Source of the DNA: Lentibacter algarum
GTDB taxonomy: Bacteria > Pseudomonadota > Alphaproteobacteria > Rhodobacterales > Rhodobacteraceae
DNA: 64,000 nucleotides
Direction: 5' to 3'
Assembly (NCBI RefSeq): GCF_018860975.1
Contig: NZ_JAHKQI010000008.1
Location: forward strand, 187,746-251,745
Shown here: positions 43,940-52,173 of the stretch, one piece after another
Numbering within the stretch: the stretch's first letter is position 1
Layout: each line of letters starts with the position of its first letter
Program-made: the position numbers and the translations under genes
The notes under the pieces: model-generated
What the model was told of the DNA's origin: nothing
Database searches by the model: none
The model's input: only the letters and a program-made list of their open reading frames with translations

Positions 43940-44932
43940 ATGAGCAAGTTCAACGCGTTGATGGTGAACAAAGACGAAGAGAGCGGCGAGACGAGCGCTG
44001 CAGTGACGCAGCTTTCGGCGGCAGATTTGCCGGCAGGCGAGGTGACTGTCGCAGTAGAATATAGCACGGTGAACTACAAAGACGGCCTCTGCCTTGGGCC
44101 GGGCGGAGGGCTTGTTCGCAAGTACCCGCATGTGCCGGGGATCGACTTTGCGGGCACTGTCGAAGCCTCTGATGACCCACGTTACAAGGCTGGTGACAAG
44201 GTCGTGCTGACCGGGTGGCGCGTTGGCGAGGCGCATTGGGGCGGTTATGCGCAAAAGGCGCGGGTGAAGGCTGACTGGCTGGTGCCGTTGCCTTCGGGCC
44301 TTGATACACGGCAGGCGATGGCTGTCGGCACAGCTGGCTTAACGGCGATGCTCTCGGTTATGGCGCTGGAAGATCACGGCATTAAACAAGGCCCTGTGCT
44401 GGTAACTGGCGCGGCAGGCGGCGTTGGCTCGGTGGCGACGGCGATCCTGGCGAACCTTGGCTATGATGTTGCCGGAGTTACGGGGCGGCCAGAGACGGGA
44501 GACTACCTTAAGTCATTGGGTGCAAAGCAAATTGTTGCTCGAGAAGAGCTTAATGAAACCGTCAAACGGCCTCTTGAAGGCGAAACATGGGGCGGCTGTG
44601 TTGATGCCGTTGGCGGCGCGATGCTGGCGCGGGTTCTGGGGCAGATGGAGTATGGTGCCTCAGTTGCGGCTGTGGGTTTGGCTGGCGGGGCTGGACTGCC
44701 AGCGACGGTTATTCCTTTCCTGCTGCGCGGGGTTAATCTGCTTGGCATTGACAGCGTTATGCAACCCTATGAGAACCGCCTAAAGGCTTGGGAGCGGATT
44801 GCCAAAGATCTGCCGATGAACAAGCTTGAAGACATGGTGCAACCCGCCGTGCTTTCAGACCTGCCACAACTTGGTAAAGACATTCTCAACGGACAGGTCA
44901 AAGGCCGCGTTGTTGTTGATGTGAACGCGTGA
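43940..44932 (+). CDS. acuI: Acrylyl-CoA reductase AcuI (MDR/YhdH family)
   Basis: 330 residues. Zinc-free MDR oxidoreductase: VEYSTVNYKDGLCLGPGGG at the N-terminus and the nucleotide motif TGAAGGVGSVATAIL. It reduces acrylyl-CoA to propionyl-CoA with NADPH, removing a toxic product of DMSP breakdown. The ribosome site AAGGA is good. It follows dmdA by 18 bp, an order known in Ruegeria, which supports AcuI rather than generic YhdH. Confidence 0.92.
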   Translation: MSKFNALMVNKDEESGETSAAVTQLSAADLPAGEVTVAVEYSTVNYKDGLCLGPGGGLVRKYPHVPGIDFAGTVEASDDPRYKAGDKVVLTGWRVGEAHWGGYAQKARVKADWLVPLPSGLDTRQAMAVGTAGLTAMLSVMALEDHGIKQGPVLVTGAAGGVGSVATAILANLGYDVAGVTGRPETGDYLKSLGAKQIVAREELNETVKRPLEGETWGGCVDAVGGAMLARVLGQMEYGASVAAVGLAGGAGLPATVIPFLLRGVNLLGIDSVMQPYENRLKAWERIAKDLPMNKLEDMVQPAVLSDLPQLGKDILNGQVKGRVVVDVNA

Positions 44933-44944
44933 GGGGCGAGCAAA

Positions 44945-45367
44945 ATGAGCTACGATAACGACAATATTTTCGCCAAGATACTGCGCGGGGAGATACCTGC
45001 TTTTAAGGTGTATGAAGATGATAACACCTTGTGTTTCATGGATATTATGCCGCGCGTTCCGGGGCATTGCTTGGTCATTCCCAAGACAGCTTGCCGCAAT
45101 ATCCTTGACGCCAGCCAAGAGCAACTCAGCGCCTGTATGGCGACGGTGAGCAAGGTGGCGAATGCGGCCAAAGAGGCGTTTGGAGCGGATGGCATTACGC
45201 TACAACAGTTCTCGGAAGCGGCTGGAGGGCAGGAAGTTTTCCATTTGCATTTCCACATTCTGCCACGCCATGAGGGGGCAAAAGTGGGCCCGCACGGGGT
45301 GATGGGCGACATGGATGAAATCAAAGCCAACTGCGAGAAGATCACGGCGGTTCTGGCAAAAGGTTAA
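44945..45367 (+). CDS. HIT family protein (Hint-like)
   Basis: 140 residues: NIFAKILRGEIPAFKVYEDD, then FMDIMPRVPGHCLVIPK, and the catalytic HLHFHILPR histidine triad. Hint-type nucleotide hydrolases cleave AMP conjugates. It starts 12 bp after acuI with a GAGGGGCGAG site and is probably in the same transcript. A role in DMSP use is not implied by sequence. Confidence 0.92.
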   Translation: MSYDNDNIFAKILRGEIPAFKVYEDDNTLCFMDIMPRVPGHCLVIPKTACRNILDASQEQLSACMATVSKVANAAKEAFGADGITLQQFSEAAGGQEVFHLHFHILPRHEGAKVGPHGVMGDMDEIKANCEKITAVLAKG

Positions 45368-45391
45368 CGCCAGAAACCGCCTGCACAACGC

Positions 45392-45434
45392 GTGCATACC
45401 ACAGTGCATACCACAGTGCATAATGCGTGCTGAC
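45392..45434 (+). repeat. Dispersed iteron-like repeat, copy 2
   Basis: Two identical 12-bp units GTGCATACCACA are followed by GTGCATAATGCGTGCTGAC, the last 19 bases identical to copy 1 at 8852-8870. It lies in the 346-bp gap 45368-45713, which contains no gene; TTAACG and GTTAAC sites at 45457-45480 resemble the TTAAC after copy 1. Confidence 0.8.
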
Positions 45435-45713
45435 AGTTTTGGTCGGGTGAAAATGGTTAACGGGGGCGAAAGCCGTTAACTTTGGAAACCCGCTCAAAAC
45501 TGAAAGAACGACACGAAGCTAGAAAACCCTAGCCTGATTGTGGGCGCATTCATTGGGCATTGGAAGAAAGTTGTGCATTGGAAAGAAACTGACAGCCCTA
45601 TGGCGTGCGCGTCCGAGGTGCTGCCGGAAGCGACTTTTAAAAAACTGCAACAACAATGACACGAAAGTGTTAACATCCACAGGTATTCAGTCCGCGAACT
45701 TTGGGGGCTGAAT

Positions 45714-46526
45714 ATGTTGAAAATTGATGCGTTGACCAAATCCTTTGGTCAAAAAGTCGCCGTAGATAATGTGACTTTTGATGTGGATAAACCGATGATG
45801 ATTGGCATCATTGGGCGATCTGGCGCAGGCAAGTCGACGCTATTGCGGATCATGAACCGGATGGACAACGCGACCAGCGGCAGCATCACCTTCGGTAATG
45901 TGGACGTAACTGGGGCAACGGGCGCCGTTAAACGGCAATGGCAATCGCGTTGCGCGATGATCTTTCAACAATTCAACCTTGTGCCGCGCATGGATGTTGT
46001 CTCCAACGTTTTGCACGGGACACTGAACCGCCGCTCGACCTTGGCAACAATGTTCAACCTTTACCCACAAGACGAGATACATAAAGCTATCGAAATTCTG
46101 GGCCGTTTGGGGATTGCGGAACACGCGCCGAAGCGCGCTGATGCTTTGTCGGGTGGTCAACAACAACGTGTCGCGATTGCGCGTGCGCTGATGCAGGATC
46201 CTGAAATTATCCTTGCTGATGAACCTATTGCGTCTCTTGACCCTATGAACGCCCAAGTCGTGATGGATGCGTTACGCCGCATTCACGAAGAGGACGGGCG
46301 CATGGTCATTGCGAACCTTCACACGCTCGACACAGCGCGGCGCTATTGCGACCGCGTCATAGGAATGCGCGACGGGCAAGTCGTTTTTGACGGCGCTCCC
46401 GAATTACTCACGACGGATGCTGCGCGTGACATCTACGGGGCAGGGGCTGACTTTTCGGAAGAAGCAACCTCCACGCAGATCGAAACTCTCGACCAAGCTG
46501 GCAGCCTTGAGTTGCTGTCTGCTTAA
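45714..46526 (+). CDS. phnC: Phosphonate ABC transporter, ATP-binding protein
   Basis: 270 residues. Walker [11 protein letters not shown]-loop FQQFNLVPR, signature [15 protein letters not shown] and Walker [12 protein letters not shown] are intact. It energises phosphonate import with PhnD and two PhnE subunits. The ribosome site GGGGGCTGAA precedes the ATG. First gene of the transport operon; no clear Pho box was recognised upstream. Confidence 0.95.
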   Translation: MLKIDALTKSFGQKVAVDNVTFDVDKPMMIGIIGRSGAGKSTLLRIMNRMDNATSGSITFGNVDVTGATGAVKRQWQSRCAMIFQQFNLVPRMDVVSNVLHGTLNRRSTLATMFNLYPQDEIHKAIEILGRLGIAEHAPKRADALSGGQQQRVAIARALMQDPEIILADEPIASLDPMNAQVVMDALRRIHEEDGRMVIANLHTLDTARRYCDRVIGMRDGQVVFDGAPELLTTDAARDIYGAGADFSEEATSTQIETLDQAGSLELLSA

Positions 46527-46559
46527 AATCTACTTTCAAAAATCTCAATGGAGAAACCC

Positions 46560-47474
46560 ATGAAAACCACCCTCGCACTTGCCCTTGCTGCAAGCACCTC
46601 CCTGACATCTGTTGCATTCGCAGAAGACGCAAAAATCTCAGAATTTCGCATCGGTATTCTGGGCGGCGAAAACGCACAAGACCGCATGACTTCAAACGAA
46701 TGTGTTCGCGCATACGTCGAAGACCTGTTGGGCGTCGAAACCAAGATTTTTACACCGGCTGACTACGACGGCGTGATCCAGGGCTTGCTCGGCGGCACGA
46801 TCGACATGGCATGGCTTGGCGCATCTGCTTACGCCAAAACATATATGACCGACGCCGACGCAGTTGATGTTGTCATGGTCAAAACCAATCTTGACGGTTC
46901 CTACGGCTATCATTCAATCGGTTTCGCACGCACCGAAAGCGGCATCGAATCGCTTGAAGACATGAAAGGCAAAGTGTTCGCCTTCGGTGATCCGAACTCG
47001 ACTTCTGGCTTTCTGATCCCGTCTGTCGAAATCCCCAAAGCCATCGGCGCAACGATGGAGTCTGGCGACTATTTCGGTGAAGTGCGCTTTGTTGGCGGGC
47101 ACGAGCAAACCATCGTTGCGGTTGCGAACGGCGACGTTGACGCTGGTGTGACATGGGCCGACGGGCAAGGCGATTGGCTCGATGGTTACAACTCAGGCGC
47201 GTTGCGCAAAGCGTCTGACTCTGGTCTTGTTGACATGAACGATCTTGTTGAAATCTGGCGCTCGGAAATCATTCCTGAAGGCCCGATTGTTCTGCGCCGC
47301 GCGCTACCAGCGGACGTAAAAGCTCAAGTGACCGAGTTCCTCGGCAACTTGCACACGCAAGACGCGGAATGTGCTTACAACATGGCTGCTGGTGAAACCG
47401 CAGGTTTCTTCCCAATCACCCATGATGCTTACAAAAACATCATCGCAGTGCGCAAAGCTGTTGAAAGCAACTAA
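46560..47474 (+). CDS. phnD: Phosphonate-binding periplasmic protein
   Basis: 304 residues from the ATG at 46560, preceded by GGAGAA; an ATG at 46548 adds four residues. Signal peptide TTLALALAASTSLTSVAFAE cleaved near residue 21. SBP motifs: RIGILGGENAQDRM, VIQGLLGGTIDMAWLG, SYGYHSIGFARTES and FGDPNSTSGFLIPS, typical of PhnD. It captures phosphonates for the importer. A strong hairpin follows, before phnE. Confidence 0.95.
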   Translation: MKTTLALALAASTSLTSVAFAEDAKISEFRIGILGGENAQDRMTSNECVRAYVEDLLGVETKIFTPADYDGVIQGLLGGTIDMAWLGASAYAKTYMTDADAVDVVMVKTNLDGSYGYHSIGFARTESGIESLEDMKGKVFAFGDPNSTSGFLIPSVEIPKAIGATMESGDYFGEVRFVGGHEQTIVAVANGDVDAGVTWADGQGDWLDGYNSGALRKASDSGLVDMNDLVEIWRSEIIPEGPIVLRRALPADVKAQVTEFLGNLHTQDAECAYNMAAGETAGFFPITHDAYKNIIAVRKAVESN

Positions 47475-47516
47475 GTCCGGATACCTTCGGACCGGGGCAG
47501 CGTTAGGCGCTGCCCC
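47475..47516 (+). other. Twin hairpin between phnD and phnE
   Basis: GTCCG-gataccttt-type hairpin (GTCCG/CGGAC, 47475-47492) is followed by GGGGCAGCG-TTAGG-CGCTGCCCC (47494-47516), then TCTCTATTT. The second stem is 9 bp and near terminator-like. It probably stabilises the phnCD message or attenuates phnE, giving more binding protein than permease. Confidence 0.7.
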
Positions 47517-47535
47517 TCTCTATTTGGAGTAAGCT

Positions 47536-48399
47536 ATGAGCGACGCTACGCACACTGGTTCGAACAGCACCGAGTTCATTCAACACAGTTATTTGGCGTT
47601 GGTGCGCCGTCGCCGGACATATGGCGGCCTTACATTGGCAATATTTGTGTTGCTTATGGTGTCAGGGTTTATGATCGCCGACGATCGCAACGCTGGCGGC
47701 TTCTGGTCTGGCTGGCATCAGGTTTTAGATTTCCCCAAAGATGTGTTTTCGGAAGCTTGGGAAAAACGTGCTGAACTTCCGGCGTCACTCGCCAAGTATT
47801 TCCCCTCGTTAATTGAAACAATCAACATCGCCGTAGCTTCGACACTTATCGGTGCGTTGTTCGGGCTGGTTCTGTCTCTGCTGTCCACGCGGGGGCTTGC
47901 GCGCTGGCCCAGAGCGATTCCGCTGTTTCGCCGCTTGATGGATATCTTGCGGGCGATCCCCGAAATCGTCGTAGCGCTCGTGTTGATTTTTGTACTCGGT
48001 GGCGGGCCCATTCCGGCGATGATCGCCATTGCTCTCCATACGGCCGGCGCGCTTGGGAAAATGTTTTCCGAGGTTGCCGAAAACTCCGACTTGAAGCCCG
48101 TCGATGGCCTGCGCTCAACAGGAGCGACATGGGCGCAATCCATGATGTTGGGCGTGCTGCCACAGGTCGCCCCCAATTTCCTGAGCTACGCTTTGTTGCG
48201 GTTTGAAATCAATATCCGCGCTTCGGCCATTCTGGGCTTTGTCGGAGCAGGCGGGATCGGCGCGGAGTTAAGCCGCGCTATGGCATGGGGACCAGGCCGA
48301 TTTGATGAAGCTGCGGCAATCTTTCTGCTGCTGTTCGGAACAATCGTATTCTTTGACCAAGTCTCCAGTCGCTACCGCAACAAATTGACGGAAGGGTAA
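47536..48399 (+). CDS. phnE: Phosphonate ABC transporter permease
   Basis: 287 residues, about six membrane helices. The EAA loop of the permease is HTAGALGKMFSEVAENSDLKP, followed by VDGLRSTGATWAQSMMLGVLPQV, the PhnE pattern. The ATG has a GGAG site. A second, longer permease gene follows after 4 bp. Confidence 0.95.
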   Translation: MSDATHTGSNSTEFIQHSYLALVRRRRTYGGLTLAIFVLLMVSGFMIADDRNAGGFWSGWHQVLDFPKDVFSEAWEKRAELPASLAKYFPSLIETINIAVASTLIGALFGLVLSLLSTRGLARWPRAIPLFRRLMDILRAIPEIVVALVLIFVLGGGPIPAMIAIALHTAGALGKMFSEVAENSDLKPVDGLRSTGATWAQSMMLGVLPQVAPNFLSYALLRFEINIRASAILGFVGAGGIGAELSRAMAWGPGRFDEAAAIFLLLFGTIVFFDQVSSRYRNKLTEG

Positions 48400-48403
48400 T
48401 AGA

Positions 48404-49729
48404 ATGACCGATACGACAGCGACACTTGAACCTGCAAAAACCTCAGCACTTGCCCTGTTTCGGCGCAAACAGAAGGTCGCTTTTGCCGTTCCTGCGATCA
48501 TTCTGGCCTACTTGGTCTATATCGCCGTTTCGTTTGATGTTGTCGGATTGGCGCAACGGGCCAGCCTTGAGAATGCTTCCATTCTGGCCTCTGACACGTG
48601 GTCTCATAAGGTCCATGTGACCCGCGACAATCGGCGCGGCGGCACAACCGTTGCCATCGAGGGTGAACGCAAAGGCACCTACGAAGACGGAACCAGCCCT
48701 GACTGGGTCAGCATAGATGGTGCGGACGAAGCCACCATTGATTTTGATGACGGGTCTGTCGTGCAGTTCTTGCCCGACAATGCCGCGACTTTCGACATTC
48801 CCGATTTTGGAACAATCGAAATGCAGTTGGTTGACGGGTCGATCCGCACAAACCTGCAAGAGCCAATTCCCGATTGGATCAACAAGTCGGATAAACGCAT
48901 CACGATCACCACCGATGCAGGTCGTATGTCTATGACCCGCTCGCGGACCGAAGTGTTTCGCTATTTCGGCGGTTGGGAATTGTTCTGGTTCACCCTTGAT
49001 AGCCCTTATTACGGTCACAGCTTCGTCAAGATCGTCACGGGTGATCGCATTGATCCAACCCGCAGCAACATATCTGGTGCGCTGTCTGATTTCTGGAACA
49101 ACGCGATGTGGCGGCACAAAGACGTGGCATGGGCGATGGGCGAAACAATCCTGATGGCATTCTTGGGCACTTTCGGCGCCGCGATGATCGCTCTGCCGCT
49201 GGCCTTTATTGCTGCAAAACGTTTTTCACCGTTAACGTTGGTCCGCGCATCCATGCGCCGTGTCTTTGACTTTGTGCGTGGTGTCGATGCCTTGATCTGG
49301 ACGGTCGTTCTGGCGCGGGCATTTGGCCCCGGGCCATTAACCGGCGCCTTGGCAATTCTGGTCACGGACACAGGCACATTCGGTAAAACCTTTTCCGAAG
49401 CGCTTGAAAACGTCGATCAAAAGCAAATCGACGGAGTCGCGTCAACAGGTGCGAAACCGTTGCTGCGTTACCGCTTTGGCGTGATCCCGCAAGTGGCGCC
49501 AGTGCTTTTGGCGCAAGTGTTATACTTCCTTGAGTCCAACACACGCTCAGCCACGATCATCGGAGCAATCACAGGCGGCGGTATCGGCCTGATGTTGACC
49601 CAAGCGATCCAAACCCAAAAGGACTGGGAGGAAGTCGGCTATTACATCATGCTGATCATCATTCTGGTGATGTTCATGGATTGGTTCTCTGGCTGGCTGC
49701 GCGGCCGTCTCATCGGGCGGTCAGGCTGA
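48404..49729 (+). CDS. phnE: Second phosphonate permease with a large periplasmic insertion
   Basis: 441 residues, about 150 longer than PhnE. After the first helix (residues ~28-50) comes a beta-rich soluble region to about residue 190 (DEATIDFDDGSVVQFLPDNA), before the remaining helices and the EAA loop TGTFGKTFSEALENVDQKQIDGV. Long second PhnE proteins are normal in this family in alphaproteobacteria. The two permeases likely form a heterodimer. The insertion could dock PhnD, which is a guess. Confidence 0.93.
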   Translation: MTDTTATLEPAKTSALALFRRKQKVAFAVPAIILAYLVYIAVSFDVVGLAQRASLENASILASDTWSHKVHVTRDNRRGGTTVAIEGERKGTYEDGTSPDWVSIDGADEATIDFDDGSVVQFLPDNAATFDIPDFGTIEMQLVDGSIRTNLQEPIPDWINKSDKRITITTDAGRMSMTRSRTEVFRYFGGWELFWFTLDSPYYGHSFVKIVTGDRIDPTRSNISGALSDFWNNAMWRHKDVAWAMGETILMAFLGTFGAAMIALPLAFIAAKRFSPLTLVRASMRRVFDFVRGVDALIWTVVLARAFGPGPLTGALAILVTDTGTFGKTFSEALENVDQKQIDGVASTGAKPLLRYRFGVIPQVAPVLLAQVLYFLESNTRSATIIGAITGGGIGLMLTQAIQTQKDWEEVGYYIMLIIILVMFMDWFSGWLRGRLIGRSG

Positions 49730-49730
49730 T

Positions 49731-50348
49731 ATGGCGCGCTTATCAAAAGACGCCGCGGTCATTCATGAGGCTTGCACAATCACCGACAGCGATTTTGGTG
49801 CTTACACAGAAATCGGCGTCGGTAGCCGCATCGTCCATTCCACTTTTCTGGATTACGCTTATTGCGACCGTTACGCCGACATCGCCAACGCGACAGTTGG
49901 AAAATTTGCCAATATCGCCGCCTTTACCCGTATTGGCGCTACAGATCACCCGCTTGATACCGCTGCCTGTCACCATTTTCTATATCGCTCGGCGGATTAC
50001 TGGGATGACGCCTCGAATGATCCAGCGTTCTTTGCCCACCGTCAATCGCGCCGCACAGTGATCGGCAACGATACGTGGATCGGCAATGGTGCGATGATAA
50101 AACCCGATGTTAGCGTCGGCCACGGTGCGGTGATCGCGGCAGGCGCTGTCGTTACCAAAGACGTGGCGCCCTATACCATCGTCGCAGGCACGCCCGCGAA
50201 AAAACTGCGTGAACGCCAACCGCGCGAGATCACCGAAAGGATGATTGCATTGGCATGGTGGGACTGGTCGCATGAGCGATTGCGCGAAACCCTTGATGAC
50301 TTTCGCAACCTGTCCGCCGAAGCATTCTTGGACAGATACGAGCGTTAG
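49731..50348 (+). CDS. Phosphonate-locus hexapeptide-repeat acetyltransferase
   Basis: 205 residues of left-handed beta-helix repeats: SDFGAYTEIGVGSRIVHSTF, IGNDTWIGNGAMIKPDVSVG and AVIAAGAVVTKDVAPYTIVA, of the CatB/LacA-like acyltransferase family. This branch is commonly found inside phn loci and annotated as a phosphonate metabolism protein. It may acetylate an aminoalkylphosphonate, as PhnO does in enteric bacteria, though it is not homologous to PhnO. It follows phnE2 by 1 bp and converges on phnF with a 4-bp overlap. Confidence 0.88.
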   Translation: MARLSKDAAVIHEACTITDSDFGAYTEIGVGSRIVHSTFLDYAYCDRYADIANATVGKFANIAAFTRIGATDHPLDTAACHHFLYRSADYWDDASNDPAFFAHRQSRRTVIGNDTWIGNGAMIKPDVSVGHGAVIAAGAVVTKDVAPYTIVAGTPAKKLRERQPREITERMIALAWWDWSHERLRETLDDFRNLSAEAFLDRYER

Positions 50349-51073
50349 CCATCAAACGTCAGGGTGACACCATCGCCTGCGAACCATGTTCGACCCAGTT
50401 CAACAGGCTCGCCGTTTCCGTCGAGGCTTAGGCTGGAGGTGCGAAGCAAGGGGCTGCCTTCGCGAATTTGTAAATGCAGGGCTTGGGTGGCGTTGGCCAG
50501 CACTGCGTTAATCCGCGTTGATGTGCGCGTGTAGTCCTCGACGCCGATGCTTTTCAGGGCGGCTGTTACGCCTGTTGCCTCGCGCAGCGCTTCCTCAAGG
50601 CCTGGCAACCGTTCCAACGGATAGATCGCTTCAAACAGCGCTACGGGCACATTGTCAGCGAGTGACAAGCCGTGGCAAACCAACACCTGCGTTCCGCCGG
50701 ATATTGCGAGCGTTGTGGCTTCGACTTTCGTTGCAGCACGGCGCTCCAATGTCAGAATTTTCTTGGCGGGTTCGCGCCCAATGGCTCGCAGGTTTTCGTG
50801 GAACCGCACACGCTTGCCGATGGCATAATCCGTCGGGCGGGCGGCAACAAACGCGCCTGCGCCACGTCGGGTGTGCACCAGTTTCTCTTTCACCAACTGC
50901 GACAGTGCGTGGCGCACGGTATGGCGGTTAACGCCAAAACGATCTGCCAAAGCCGCTTCAGTCGGCAGTTTATCCGCCACAGAATAGCGTCCTTCCGATA
51001 TATCGCGGCGCAGTTCGCTTGCGATAGATTGCCAGACAGGTGTGCGGCGCGGCTTGGCTGCGGTGTCACGCAA
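50345..51073 (-). CDS. phnF: Phosphonate repressor PhnF (GntR/HutC family)
   Basis: 242 residues. N-terminal GntR winged helix: WQSIASELRRDISEGRYSVA, then KLPTEAALADRFGVNRHTVR. The C-terminal UTRA domain (residues ~95-240) binds the effector: VCHGLSLADNVPVALFEAIY and NAVLANATQALHLQ. It is divergent from phnG with about 80 bp between the starts, and should repress the C-P lyase operon and perhaps itself. Confidence 0.93.
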   Translation of the reverse strand: MRDTAAKPRRTPVWQSIASELRRDISEGRYSVADKLPTEAALADRFGVNRHTVRHALSQLVKEKLVHTRRGAGAFVAARPTDYAIGKRVRFHENLRAIGREPAKKILTLERRAATKVEATTLAISGGTQVLVCHGLSLADNVPVALFEAIYPLERLPGLEEALREATGVTAALKSIGVEDYTRTSTRINAVLANATQALHLQIREGSPLLRTSSLSLDGNGEPVELGRTWFAGDGVTLTFDG

Positions 51074-51115
51074 AATTCACAAAACTCCTCTGGGGCATTG
51101 GGGTGAATCTGTTAG

Positions 51116-51133
51116 TATATGTCTAGTTGTATA
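51116..51133. promoter_or_regulatory. Candidate PhnF operator
   Basis: TATATGTCTAGTTGTATA is a partial palindrome (TATA ends, CTAG centre) in the phnF-phnG spacer, just upstream of the chosen phnG start. GntR/HutC regulators often use such dyads with a TA-rich end. Not verified. Confidence 0.35.
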
Positions 51134-51154
51134 GTAACGGAGAAAGTTGTCGAG

Positions 51155-51610
51155 ATGGAAGAGCAAACTGCCCCTCGCCAAGATCGTCAAGCATGGATGG
51201 GGCTGCTGGCTAAGGCTGGACAAGGCCAAGCAGCGCAGCTTCTTGATGCCGCCGTGACGCGGCCGGCCTTCACTTGGCTGCGCCCTCCCGAACTGGGCAG
51301 TGTCATGGTGCGTGGCCGTGCGAGTGGCACTGGCGCACCCTTTAATTTGGGGGAGATGACGGTAACGCGCTGTGCCTTGCGACTGGACTGCGGCACCGTG
51401 GGCCACGCCTATATCCAGGGCCGCAACAAAGCGGATGCCGAGGCCGCTGCAATAACCGACGCGCTCATGCAAACTGAGCAAGCAAGCGCTGTGCGCGAGC
51501 AGGTGCTGAACCCGCTTGAACAGGCGCGCAGTGCCGCTAAGGGCAGCCGTGCCGCAAAGGCAGCCGCCACCAAAGTCGACTTTTTCACACTTGTTCGAGG
51601 AGACGACTGA
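51155..51610 (+). CDS. phnG: C-P lyase core subunit PhnG
   Basis: 151 residues from the ATG at 51155; the frame is open to 51119. The GGAG at about 8-12 bases supports 51155. Motifs RQAWMGLLAKAGQGQAAQL, RPPELGSVMVRGRASGTGAP and FNLGEMTVTRCAL are PhnG-specific. PhnG, H, I, J form the lyase core that attaches alkylphosphonate to ribose and cleaves the C-P bond. It overlaps phnH by one base (TGATG). Confidence 0.94.
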   Translation: MEEQTAPRQDRQAWMGLLAKAGQGQAAQLLDAAVTRPAFTWLRPPELGSVMVRGRASGTGAPFNLGEMTVTRCALRLDCGTVGHAYIQGRNKADAEAAAITDALMQTEQASAVREQVLNPLEQARSAAKGSRAAKAAATKVDFFTLVRGDD

Positions 51611-52173
51611 TGCAGGTCGAAACCTTAGGGGGTGGTTTTTCCGACCCCGCACTGCAATCCGCCGCAGCCTTTCGCGGTGTGATGGAAGCAATGGCGCGTC
51701 CCGGCACGCTGCAATCCGTGCGGGGCGCAACGCCTCCCGCCCCGCTATCTGCGGCGGCTGGTGCGGTCTTGTTAACGCTTTGCGACACAGAGACGCCGCT
51801 ACATCTAACGCAGGGGTTCGACACGCCTGACTTGCGCAGTTGGATCGCTTTTCACACGGGCGCGCCGATCGTCGGGCCATCTCATTGCCAATTCGCCCTT
51901 GGTCACTGGGATGATCTGATGCCGCTGTCGAACTACCAAGTCGGCACTTCGGAATACCCCGACAGATCCGCCACGTTGATTGTCGAGATGCCTGATCTGA
52001 AGCAAAGCGGCGCAACCCTCAAAGGGCCGGGGATCAAGTCTCAAGCGAGCCTTTCGTTACCCTGCATAACGCCATTCCAAAACAACGCCGCGCTGTTCCC
52101 ATTGGGCGTTGATTTCATATTCACCTGCGGAGAGACGCTTGCAGCACTTCCCCGCACGACGGAGGTTTTCTGA
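51610..52173 (+). CDS. phnH: C-P lyase core subunit PhnH
   Basis: 187 residues: LGGGFSDPALQSAAAFRGVM and MARPGTLQSVRG at the N-terminus; the HTGAPIVGPSHCQFAL and EYPDRSATLIVEM blocks are characteristic. It is the structural partner of PhnGI. It overlaps both neighbours by one base, so translation is coupled. Confidence 0.95.
   Translation: MQVETLGGGFSDPALQSAAAFRGVMEAMARPGTLQSVRGATPPAPLSAAAGAVLLTLCDTETPLHLTQGFDTPDLRSWIAFHTGAPIVGPSHCQFALGHWDDLMPLSNYQVGTSEYPDRSATLIVEMPDLKQSGATLKGPGIKSQASLSLPCITPFQNNAALFPLGVDFIFTCGETLAALPRTTEVF

Noticed and set aside
45500-45713. Pho box upstream of phnC
   Set aside because: Only single half-site-like matches (GTGTCAT, CTGTCAG on the minus strand) at wrong spacing.
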